In this document: positions 1-5,041 of the stretch, one piece after another
Layout of the letters: each line of letters begins with the position of its first letter
How positions within the stretch are numbered: the first letter of the stretch is position 1
Assembly (NCBI GenBank): GCA_018268735.1
Contig: JAFDWA010000162.1
Span: forward strand, 1-5,041
Source: Actinomycetota bacterium
GTDB lineage: Bacteria; Actinomycetota; Acidimicrobiia; Acidimicrobiales; Microtrichaceae
DNA: 5,041 nucleotides
Direction: 5' to 3'
Position numbers and translations under genes: made by a program
The notes under the pieces: model-generated
Told to the model about the DNA's origin: nothing
Databases searched by the model: none
Seen by the model: only the letters and a program-made list of their open reading frames with translations

Positions 1-40
1 CGTCCCGGCGACGGCGACGTTCTCCGTGCCGATCTCCTGA
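1..40 (+). CDS. C-terminal end of an upstream gene (partial, product unknown)
   Basis: Reading from position 2 gives VPATATFSVPIS followed by a TGA stop at 38-40. All twelve sense codons end in G or C, as expected for a real gene in this genome. The other two frames over the same bases have either mixed third positions or an Arg-rich product. The alternating hydrophobic ending looks like a terminal beta strand, but twelve residues are too few to name a family. The next gene starts 44 bp downstream on the same strand with no promoter signal between, so the two are probably co-transcribed. If the next protein is copper-related, this could be a copper or redox envelope protein; that is inference from context only. 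Confidence 0.55.
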   Translation, partial: VPATATFSVPIS

Positions 41-73
41 GCCACTCGCACCCGGGCGACCCCGACCCTGACT

Positions 74-77
74 GGAG
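74..77 (+). promoter_or_regulatory. Ribosome binding site GGAG for the 85-708 gene
   Basis: GGAG lies seven bases before the ATG at 85. It supports this start even though the frame stays open upstream to the window edge. The 44-bp gap contains no TA dinucleotide and hence no TANNNT -10 box. Confidence 0.6.
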
Positions 78-84
78 CACGAAC

Positions 85-708
85 ATGAAGCGACCGAACA
101 TCCTGCGCCCGCTCGTCGGAGTGCTGTGCCTCGTGCTCGCGATCGCAGCGGGCGCACCGATCGCCGCCGCCCACGGCGACGAGGGGAAGCTCGAGGTGGT
201 CTCGGTCACGCCGTCGGGGACCACCGCGGTGGTCACGGTCCGGTTGACCTACGGCAACGATGCCGAGGCGGTCGAGAGCGCGACGGTGACCATCGCCGGC
301 GACGACGGGGCCGGCACCCGGCTCGATCCGGTTCCCATGCAACGCACCCAGCTGCCCGGTGAGTACACCGCGGATGTGTCCTTCCCGTCTGCGGGGACGT
401 GGAAGCTCCGTGTCACCTCGGTCACTCCGGCGGCGACGCTGACCTTGACGCAGGACATCACGGCGGACCCGGGCGTGACGGCGTCGACCGGGACCTCGCT
501 CGACGCGACGACGTCCAGCACGCCTCGCCCGACCGACGGAGAGCAGTCGGGAAAGCCGCTGGTCTCGACCGCCCCCTCGTCGACCGGCGATGGCGGCGGA
601 TCGGGGTCGACGACGTGGATCGTCGTCGGCGTCGTCGCGGTCGTGGTGGTCCTGGGTGCTGCGGTTCTGGTCGCCCGGCGGCGCTCGGGCGGCTCATCGG
701 CGGAGTGA
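85..708 (+). CDS. Secreted, membrane-anchored FixH/YtkA/CopC-like beta-domain protein
   Basis: This 207-residue protein has a signal peptide at residues 1-29: an N-terminal MKR, a hydrophobic core of about residues 9-25, and the likely cleavage site IAAA|H. Residues 31-127 are beta-rich, with VTVRLTYGND near 51-60 and PGEYTADVSFPSAGTWKLRV at 91-110. The latter resembles the 'PGxYxaxvxfpxxGxWxlxV' signature of FixH/YtkA-like and CopC-type immunoglobulin-fold domains. A Ser/Thr/Gly-rich linker (about 128-176) leads to one transmembrane helix (178-197), then a basic RRRS and a short cytoplasmic tail. The topology is therefore an exported domain on a stalk. Relatives are often seen beside CopC/CopD or YcnI genes in actinobacteria, so a role in copper handling at the cell surface is plausible but not shown. 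Predicted cleavage would leave His30 as the mature N-terminus. No Met-rich or Cys metal site is visible. The start is fixed by the GGAG site and the signal peptide. The gene converges on the ATP-grasp gene, with 19 bp between the stops. Confidence 0.75.
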   Translation: MKRPNILRPLVGVLCLVLAIAAGAPIAAAHGDEGKLEVVSVTPSGTTAVVTVRLTYGNDAEAVESATVTIAGDDGAGTRLDPVPMQRTQLPGEYTADVSFPSAGTWKLRVTSVTPAATLTLTQDITADPGVTASTGTSLDATTSSTPRPTDGEQSGKPLVSTAPSSTGDGGGSGSTTWIVVGVVAVVVVLGAAVLVARRRSGGSSAE

Positions 709-727
709 CCCGTGCGGGAGCCCGTGA

Positions 728-1678
728 TCAGGCGCTCGTCGCTGCGGTGACGATCGCTGCAGCGGCCCGGCCCGCGGCGTCGGCGTCGGTGTGCAGGAAG
801 AAGCTCGGCTCGGTCAGCTCGAGCTCCAACACGACGGATCGTCCCGTGGGCTCGACCAGCAGGTCCACCCTCGCGTAGAGCAGCTCCGAACCCGTGCGTC
901 GCCGGGCGGCGTCGAGCGCTCCGGCGGCGACGACGAGTTGCTCGTCGGTCGGCTCGCGAGGAGTGATGTCCTCGGGTGCGAACAGGCCGTCCACGGTGCC
1001 TGCGTCGACGCGCAGCAACGCTCCCTTCCGGAAGGCATGGCTGAAGCGACCGGCGAAGAACACCAGACCGGTCTCGCCCTCGTCGTCGACCGTGTCGAGG
1101 TAGGGCTGCAGCATGGCGCTCCGTCCGCTGCGCAAGATGGCGATCGCGTGTTCGGCGGCCCGATCGATCGACGAGGGATCGATGTCCGGAGCGGCGTGGC
1201 GGAAGGTGTCCCGGGCCCCAGCCGACACGGCCGGCTTCACCACGAAGCCGGTGTCCGGTGCTGCGGTCGCTGCGACCCATGCGGCAGCTCCGGCCCTGTC
1301 GGCGTCGGGCGTCGGGTCCAGGAAGCTCGTCGGGACGGTCGGCACGCCGTCGGACGCCAGGTCGAGCAGGTAGTGCTTGTCGGTGTTCCAGGTGATCACC
1401 GGCGCGGGGTTCGCGAGCCGGGTCACGGCACCGACACGACGTGACCAGGCAACGAACTCGTCGCGGCGGGAGGCGTAGTCCCAGGTCGAGCGCACCACCA
1501 CGAGGTCGAAGCCACCCCACTGCACGTCGCGATCCGTCCAGTCCTGCTCGCTCGCTGTCGCACCGCGTGCGGCGAGGGCGGCCAGGAGCAGCGGAGCATC
1601 CTCGTCGACGGGGCGTGCCTCGGGGCAGGTCGCGATCGCGATCGTCGGGCCCAGCGCGCCGGTCGAGGTCGATGGCAT
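728..1678 (-). CDS. ATP-grasp ligase, DcsG-like / COG0189 family
   Basis: This 316-residue soluble protein has the layout of a family of actinobacterial ATP-grasp proteins related to the cycloserine cyclo-ligase DcsG and to RimK/glutathione synthetase. An N-terminal Rossmann-like pre-ATP-grasp domain carries IAIATCPEARPVDEDAPLLL (13-32) and the signature DLVVVRSTWDY (58-68). Next comes WNTDKHYLLDLASDGVPTVPT (about 97-117), where Lys101 is a probable ATP contact. The core VVKPAVSAGARDT (146-158) supplies Lys148. ARVDL (269-273) and LELELTEPSFF (284-294) hold the likely Mg/ATP ligands Asp272, Glu285 and Glu287. Such enzymes use ATP to activate a carboxylate as acyl-phosphate and join it to an amine or similar nucleophile; the substrate here cannot be read from sequence. 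All expected motifs are present and the length is normal, so it should be active. No D-cycloserine pathway genes are nearby, so DcsG activity itself is unlikely to be safely inferred. The ATG at 1678 has no Shine-Dalgarno, which fits a leaderless transcript. Confidence 0.85.
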   Translation of the reverse strand: MPSTSTGALGPTIAIATCPEARPVDEDAPLLLAALAARGATASEQDWTDRDVQWGGFDLVVVRSTWDYASRRDEFVAWSRRVGAVTRLANPAPVITWNTDKHYLLDLASDGVPTVPTSFLDPTPDADRAGAAAWVAATAAPDTGFVVKPAVSAGARDTFRHAAPDIDPSSIDRAAEHAIAILRSGRSAMLQPYLDTVDDEGETGLVFFAGRFSHAFRKGALLRVDAGTVDGLFAPEDITPREPTDEQLVVAAGALDAARRRTGSELLYARVDLLVEPTGRSVVLELELTEPSFFLHTDADAAGRAAAAIVTAATSA

Positions 1679-1685
1679 GGGCGAG

Positions 1686-1696
1686 CGACGCTACCG
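1686..1696 (-). promoter_or_regulatory. Probable -10 promoter element for the ATP-grasp gene (leaderless-type)
   Basis: Read on the minus strand this is CGGTAGCGTCG, containing TAGCGT (1693 down to 1688), a TANNNT -10 box. Nine bases separate it from the ATG at 1678, so transcription would begin at or within about three bases of the start codon. There is no purine-rich ribosome site in those nine bases. No recognisable -35 box is seen. Ten of eleven bases match the plus-strand motif at 1787-1797. Confidence 0.55.
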
Positions 1697-1786
1697 CCGG
1701 AGCGAGCGGCGCGTCGCGTGCGTCGGTGGGGGAGCAGCGAAGGTCACCCGAGAAGGCGTGCGTCGCCCCGCAGCCGTCCGGGTCCT

Positions 1787-1797
1787 CGGTAGGGTCG
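1787..1797 (+). promoter_or_regulatory. Probable -10 promoter element for the DUF2207-lemA operon (leaderless-type)
   Basis: CGGTAGGGTCG contains TAGGGT (1790-1795), a TANNNT box ending seven bases before the GTG at 1803. This is the spacing expected if the transcript starts on the first base of the start codon. The AGGG inside the box could alternatively act as a Shine-Dalgarno eight bases upstream of GTG, but only if transcription started further left. No -35 box is visible. The motif is the outward-facing partner of 1686-1696. Confidence 0.55.
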
Positions 1798-1802
1798 GTG
1801 AG

Positions 1803-3521
1803 GTGAAGTCGCGTCGCACCGCTGTGACCTGGTTGCTCCGACTGGTGGTGCTGGTCGCCGTTGCGGCGGTGTGGTTCCTGCCGCCGTTCTCCTCGAAGCA
1901 GACCGACACCGCGAGGATCGCCCGCTACGTCGCAGCGTTCGACCTGTCGGCGGACGGGACCCTTCGCTCGACGGAGACGCTGGATGTCGAGATGCCTCCG
2001 GGCAAGCACGGCATCTACCGCATCTTCGACACCTCCGACGAGCGACGCAACGGTGTGCAGCACCCGGTGAGCGACGTGAACGTGACCCGCGACGGCCAGC
2101 CGGAGCCGTCGAGCTGGGTGGAGTCGGCGAGCGGGACCCGCTCGCTGCGGATCGGCGACGCCGGGGTGGTCCTGGACCCGGGGGTCCACACCTACGTGAT
2201 CACCTCGACGACGACCGACGCGTTGGAGCGCGGACCCGACGGCACGGTCCGCTGGTGGTGGAACGTCGTGGGATCCGGCTGGCAGATGGAGATGGACTCG
2301 GCGTCGATCACCGCGACGTTGCCGGCAGAGGTCACCAAGGCCGAGTGCGTCATGGGCACCGACACGCCGTGCACGGCGAACCTGTCGGAGCGCAAGCTCA
2401 GCGTGGAGACCGGCCACCTGGCGCCGCACACCCCGGTCACGGTCCGCGCCACGTTCCCGAAGGGCTCCCTCCCGCTTCCGCCGGCGGATCCCGCGAACCG
2501 GGACCTCGTGTACTCGATCGGTCTCGCGATCATCGGGGCGGCGCTCGGGGCGTGGTTCATCGTCGCGACACGTGAGCGGGCGCCCGGGTTCCCCGTCCTG
2601 TTCGAGCCGCCGGAGGGGATCTCACCTGCGCTCGGGGTCCGGGTGCTCGACGAGGTCGACTCCGACGACGCGCTGCAGGCGACGCTCTACGACCTCGGCG
2701 CTGCCGGGATCATCAGGCTCGACGGCAACGACGACGCCTGGAGCGTCAACCTGCTCGTGGATCCCGCAGCGGCGAAGATCGGTGAGATGGAGCGGGCGGT
2801 GCTCACCGGGCTCGGCCTCACGTTCGCGGGGGACTCGTTCCTCGTGACCTCCTCGGCGAGCTCCGGCGAGAAGATCGCCACGGCCCGCGCCACGCTCAAG
2901 CAGATGGTGCACCTGCAAGGGGCGCAGTACCTGATGCCGTCTGTCGCCGGCATCGTGGGCAACCTGCTCGGCTGGCTGACCGTGGCGGGCGTGGTGGCGA
3001 TGTCGTTCATGCGCCTGACCAGCGGCGGCGGGGTCTGGTTCGGATGGCCTGCCTACTTCGGCCTGGCGGCGTTCGCCCTCGTCGTCTCGACCGTCGCCGG
3101 TGACCCGGCGAGTCGGACGAAGCGGACGGCGGTCGGTCGGGATCTCTGGTCGCGCACCGGCGGGTTCGCCCGCTTCCTCACGACAGACTCCTCGGAGTCG
3201 CGCTTCGATGCCGCGGCGCACATGGACTGGTACCCGCGCTACCTGTCCTGGGCGCTGGTGTTCGGTGCAGCCGATGCCTGGGCGCGTCGATACGAGGCGC
3301 AGGGAGTCGTGGTGCCGGCGGTGCCTTGGATCTACTGGACCGGGACCGATCACATGGGCACGTCGTTCGTCTCGTCGGTGTCGCAGTCCTTCGATGCGGC
3401 GATCACCTCTGCCAGCGCCAGCTACGCAGCGTCACAGGTGTCGTCGGGGTCGGGCAGCTTCGGTGGCGGGGGCTTCGGCGGGGGCTCCGGCGGCGGGGGC
3501 GGCGGCGGGGGCTCGTGGTGA
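1803..3521 (+). CDS. DUF2207-family membrane protein with Gly-rich GGSW tail
   Basis: The protein has 572 residues. A hydrophobic signal/anchor (10-27) precedes an extracytoplasmic beta domain (about 38-230) with the family-type stretch GKHGIYRIFDTSDERRNGV (67-85) and RWWWNVVGSGW (150-160). Cys182 and Cys190 in this outer domain could form a disulfide. A transmembrane helix at about 236-255 leads to a cytoplasmic segment with FEPPEGISPALGVRVLDEV (267-285), typical of DUF2207 proteins and followed by a winged-helix-like stretch (LYDLGAAGIIRL, 295-306). Two further membrane helices lie at about 380-402 and 411-432. They are followed by the conserved YPRYLSWALVFGAADAWARRYE (477-498) and a tail of Gly-rich repeats ending GGGGSW. 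The biochemical role is unknown in the family. GTG at 1803 is preferred over an in-frame ATG at 1677: the 42 extra residues are Arg-rich, would overlap the ATP-grasp start and its promoter, and precede an evident signal/anchor. The lemA gene follows after 31 bp. Confidence 0.85.
   Translation: MKSRRTAVTWLLRLVVLVAVAAVWFLPPFSSKQTDTARIARYVAAFDLSADGTLRSTETLDVEMPPGKHGIYRIFDTSDERRNGVQHPVSDVNVTRDGQPEPSSWVESASGTRSLRIGDAGVVLDPGVHTYVITSTTTDALERGPDGTVRWWWNVVGSGWQMEMDSASITATLPAEVTKAECVMGTDTPCTANLSERKLSVETGHLAPHTPVTVRATFPKGSLPLPPADPANRDLVYSIGLAIIGAALGAWFIVATRERAPGFPVLFEPPEGISPALGVRVLDEVDSDDALQATLYDLGAAGIIRLDGNDDAWSVNLLVDPAAAKIGEMERAVLTGLGLTFAGDSFLVTSSASSGEKIATARATLKQMVHLQGAQYLMPSVAGIVGNLLGWLTVAGVVAMSFMRLTSGGGVWFGWPAYFGLAAFALVVSTVAGDPASRTKRTAVGRDLWSRTGGFARFLTTDSSESRFDAAAHMDWYPRYLSWALVFGAADAWARRYEAQGVVVPAVPWIYWTGTDHMGTSFVSSVSQSFDAAITSASASYAASQVSSGSGSFGGGGFGGGSGGGGGGGGSW
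3462..3512 (+). repeat. Gly-codon low-complexity tract encoding the DUF2207 tail
   Basis: This stretch is almost only GGC/GGG/GGT codons and encodes residues 554-570, a glycine run broken by one Phe and one Ser. It ends just before the final Ser-Trp. Such Gly-rich endings followed by SW or similar are characteristic of DUF2207 and TPM-domain proteins that accompany LemA. The tract is prone to slippage and to sequencing error, but the frame is intact here. Confidence 0.7.
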
Positions 3522-3541
3522 CAGACTGTCGGTCGACTCCT

Positions 3542-3547
3542 GGAGGG
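3542..3547 (+). promoter_or_regulatory. Strong ribosome binding site GGAGGG for lemA
   Basis: GGAGGG lies five bases before the GTG at 3553 and decides that start. The reading frame stays open far upstream inside the DUF2207 gene, but those codons are the shadow of its Gly-rich end. Confidence 0.7.
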
Positions 3548-3552
3548 ACGCC

Positions 3553-4113
3553 GTGACCATCGTCATCGTCATCGTCATCGTCGTGCTGGTCGTGATCGTC
3601 GGTCTGTTCGTCGTCGTCGGGCTCAACAAGCTGCGCCAGCAGCGCGTGTCGGTCGACGAGGCGTTCGCCGGCATCGACGTCCAACTCACTCGCCGAGCCG
3701 AGTTGATCCCGAACCTCGTCGAGACGGTCAAGGGCTACATGGGCCACGAGCGCGGCACGCTCGAGGCGGTCACGCAGGCGAGGGCAGCGTCGCAGTCGGC
3801 GAGCAGCGTGCAGGAGAAGGCAGCTGCCGACGGCCAGATGCGCCAGGCGCTCGCCAACCTGTTCGCCGTCGCCGAGGCGTATCCGGATCTGAAGGCGTCG
3901 GCGAACTTCCAGCAGCTCCAGGGCGAGCTCACCCGCACCGAGGACCAGCTCGCGTTCGCCCGCCAGTACTACAACGACGCCTGCGCCACCTTGAACCGCA
4001 CGATGGTCACGATCCCCTGGTCGCTGCTCGCCGGGATGTCGGGCGTCGACAAGGGCGTCTTCTACGACGCGCCGGAGGCGAACGAGGCGCCGCCGACGGT
4101 CTCGTTCTCCTGA
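3553..4113 (+). CDS. lemA: LemA family protein
   Basis: This 186-residue protein has the usual LemA length. It opens with an uninterrupted hydrophobic helix (residues 2-24, TIVIVIVIVVLVVIVGLFVVV) that anchors it in the membrane. The long helical-bundle domain carries the family hallmarks in order: DEAFAGIDVQLTRRAELIPN (35-54), LVETVKGYMGHERGTLEAVT (55-74), LFAVAEAYPDLKASANFQQL (103-122), TRTEDQLAFARQYYNDA (127-143), and a C-terminal segment with IPWSLLAGM in place of the more usual FPSNLIA-type motif. LemA proteins are widespread, have no agreed biochemical function, and are often encoded beside DUF2207 or TPM-domain membrane proteins with Gly-rich tails, exactly as here. They are thought to act at the envelope; involvement in a shared complex with the upstream protein is inference. 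The GTG start follows GGAGGG by five bases and sits 31 bp after the upstream stop with no TA-containing promoter between, so the pair is almost certainly one operon. Confidence 0.93.
   Translation: MTIVIVIVIVVLVVIVGLFVVVGLNKLRQQRVSVDEAFAGIDVQLTRRAELIPNLVETVKGYMGHERGTLEAVTQARAASQSASSVQEKAAADGQMRQALANLFAVAEAYPDLKASANFQQLQGELTRTEDQLAFARQYYNDACATLNRTMVTIPWSLLAGMSGVDKGVFYDAPEANEAPPTVSFS
3559..3582 (+). repeat. Four perfect tandem copies of ATCGTC in the LemA membrane helix
   Basis: Hexamer copies begin at 3559, 3565, 3571 and 3577, each encoding Ile-Val. Gain or loss of a copy would stay in frame and change the transmembrane helix by two residues. It starts only two codons after the start codon. 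Confidence 0.9.
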
Positions 4114-4159
4114 CCGCAGCGCCAGGTGGACGATCTCGGGATCCTCGGCGGACGGACCT

Positions 4160-4166
4160 GGAGAGG
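4160..4166 (+). promoter_or_regulatory. Ribosome binding site GGAGAGG for the P450 gene
   Basis: GGAG at 4160-4163 lies seven bases before the GTG at 4171 and favours it over an in-frame GTG at 4126, which has no comparable site. The 57-bp gap after lemA has no TA dinucleotide, so no TANNNT promoter box is present. Confidence 0.6.
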
Positions 4167-4170
4167 TGAG

Positions 4171-5041
4171 GTGGCGACGAACCGCAGGTCGCCGGAGCGC
4201 GACCTCGATGCGACTGTCGATGCGACTGTCGATGCGGCCGTCGATGTGATCGACCTCGACGCAGTCGACCTCTGCGACCTGTCGCTGTTCGTCAACGGCT
4301 TCCCGCACGAGGTGTTCGCCCACCTCCGGCGGGAACGACCCGTGTGGTTCCATCCGAGCACCCCGAACGTCGCGGGCGACGACGGCTTCTGGGTGCTGAG
4401 CCGTCACGCCGAGGTCGCTGCCGCGGCAGCGGACGGTGCCACCTTCTCGAGCCGATCCGGTCCGGGACGCGACGGCGGCGGCACCCTCATCGGGGACCTC
4501 CCCGAGGGCTACACCGGCGTGCTGTTGAACATGACCGACGATCCTCACCACCAGCGGTTCCGGTCGCTGCTCACACCGGCGCTGTCACCACGAGCCGTCC
4601 GATCCCTCGGCGGCGACCTGCGTCGGCGAGCCCGGACGATCGTCGACGACGCGCTCACCCGGGGCGACGTCGACCTCCTCGTCGACGTGGCCGCGGAGCT
4701 GCCGTTGCAGGCGGCGGCATCGCTGCTCGGGGTACCGCAGTCCGATCGTCGCTCGATGCTCGAATGGGCCGACGCCCTCCTCGACCACGACGACGATCCC
4801 GACGGTGGCATCGACGAACCCGGTCTGACCTCGGCGCGGGCGGCGGATGCCGCGGCGGCGATGTTCGCCTACGGCGGCGAGCTCATCGAGCGCCGCCGCC
4901 ACGACCCCGGCGACGACCTGCTGTCGCTCGCGGTGCACGGCGAGATCGACGACGACGAGGCGCCCGGCGGGCGTCGACGACTCCGCGACGACGAGCTGCA
5001 GCTGCTCTTCTCGCTGCTCGTCGCAGCAGACACCGAGACCA
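4171..5041 (+). CDS. Cytochrome P450, N-terminal part (truncated by window edge)
   Basis: The frame stays open from GTG at 4171 to the last base, giving 290 codons. After an unusual acidic N-terminus (11-36), FPHEVFAHLRRERPVWFHP (44-62) and DGFWVLSRHAEV (71-82) match the A-helix/beta-1 region of bacterial P450s. FSSRSGP (92-98) and GTLIGDLPEG (104-113) follow. NMTDDPHHQRFRSLLTPALS (120-139) is the C-helix, with the heme-propionate HxxxR pair His127 and Arg131. DPGDDLLSLAV (245-255) is the common 'DDLLS' segment. The I-helix reads LLVAADTET (282-290), where Glu289-Thr290 would be the acid/alcohol proton-relay pair. The ExxR and heme Cys motifs lie beyond the window. The wording of the N-terminal motifs resembles the CYP124/125/142-type actinobacterial steroid and lipid hydroxylases, but the substrate is not determinable. 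The enzyme would be soluble and need a ferredoxin partner, not visible here. It may be co-transcribed with lemA. Confidence 0.92.
   Translation, partial: MATNRRSPERDLDATVDATVDAAVDVIDLDAVDLCDLSLFVNGFPHEVFAHLRRERPVWFHPSTPNVAGDDGFWVLSRHAEVAAAAADGATFSSRSGPGRDGGGTLIGDLPEGYTGVLLNMTDDPHHQRFRSLLTPALSPRAVRSLGGDLRRRARTIVDDALTRGDVDLLVDVAAELPLQAAASLLGVPQSDRRSMLEWADALLDHDDDPDGGIDEPGLTSARAADAAAAMFAYGGELIERRRHDPGDDLLSLAVHGEIDDDEAPGGRRRLRDDELQLLFSLLVAADTET
4207..4242 (+). repeat. 12-bp tandem repeat in the P450 N-terminus
   Basis: GATGCGACTGTC occurs twice perfectly (4207-4218 and 4219-4230). A third copy with two changes follows (GATGCGGCCGTC, 4231-4242), and then a decayed continuation. They encode DATV-DATV-DAAV and keep frame. 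The repeat sits before the first conserved P450 segment, so copy-number change would be tolerated. Confidence 0.85.

Noticed and set aside
709..727. Terminator between the two convergent genes.
   Set aside because: The 19-bp gap contains only a trivial CCCG-TG-CGGG inverted repeat with a two-base loop and no T-tract, so no terminator can be supported from the sequence.
755..764. Ten-base perfect palindrome CGCTGCAGCG.
   Set aside because: It lies inside the ATP-grasp coding sequence near its end, where Ala and Arg codons readily give it, and there is no second copy suggesting a site.
1685..1717. Inverted repeat GCGACGC / GCGTCGC as an operator in the divergent region.
   Set aside because: Seven-base GC-only arms separated by 19 bases are easily produced by chance here, and one arm simply overlaps the -10 motif.
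1677..1802. Upstream in-frame extension of the DUF2207 gene from an ATG at 1677.
   Set aside because: The 42 residues are Arg-rich, would place the signal/anchor internally, and overlap the ATP-grasp start codon and both predicted -10 boxes. GTG at 1803 fits better.
249..2429. 726-codon open frame on the minus strand covering three genes.
   Set aside because: It is Arg- and His-rich low-complexity sequence, runs in another frame through the ATP-grasp gene and antisense to the two flanking genes, and shows no recognisable motif. Long stop-free shadow frames are expected at this GC content.
4122..4161. Inverted repeat CCAGGT / ACCTGG enclosing a smaller GATC-TCGG-GATC hairpin between lemA and the P450 gene.
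   Set aside because: The outer stem is only six base pairs around a 28-base loop, there is no T-run, and short inverted repeats are common by chance in such GC-rich DNA. It is not convincing as a terminator or riboswitch.
3403..4551. 382-codon minus-strand open frame antisense to lemA and the P450 start.
   Set aside because: It mirrors the codon bias of the plus-strand genes, including an Asp run opposite the ATCGTC repeat and DSRID repeats opposite the 12-bp repeat. Both plus-strand genes have clear family motifs.

Overview
The window is very GC-rich. Nearly all TA dinucleotides are missing from the intergenic DNA, and real genes strongly prefer G or C in the third codon position. Together with the gene families and the use of GTG starts, this points to an actinomycete-type bacterium (Actinomycetota). 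Acidimicrobiia-like is my best guess, from the general look of the proteins only. No rRNA, tRNA, CRISPR array, insertion sequence or phage gene is visible. The region reads as ordinary chromosome.

Layout. Positions 1-40 hold the last codons of a plus-strand gene. A 44-bp gap with a good ribosome binding site leads to a secreted, membrane-anchored beta-domain protein (85-708) of the FixH/YtkA/CopC-like kind often found in actinobacterial copper-handling operons. Tail-to-tail with it, 19 bp away, is a minus-strand ATP-grasp ligase (728-1678) resembling the DcsG-like/COG0189 family. A 124-bp divergent intergenic region (1679-1802) follows. Its only two TA dinucleotides lie in two outward-facing copies of CGGTAGSGTCG, each placed as a -10 element for a leaderless or nearly leaderless transcript. 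To the right lie a DUF2207-type membrane protein with a Gly-rich GGSW tail (1803-3521), a LemA-family protein (3553-4113) and the first 290 codons of a cytochrome P450 (from 4171, running off the right edge).

How the genes fit together. DUF2207 and LemA proteins are recurrent neighbours of unknown biochemical role at the cell envelope, and here they probably share one transcript driven by the 1787-1797 promoter. The P450 follows LemA after 57 bp that contain no TA dinucleotide, so it has no visible promoter of its own and could be read through from the same transcript. No functional link between the P450 and LemA is evident. The copper-like protein likewise has no promoter signal in its 44-bp leader and probably belongs to an operon starting to the left. 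I see no convincing new defence or mobile system. The most useful observations are the paired promoter motif, the predicted N-terminal histidine of the first protein, and two small in-frame tandem repeats.
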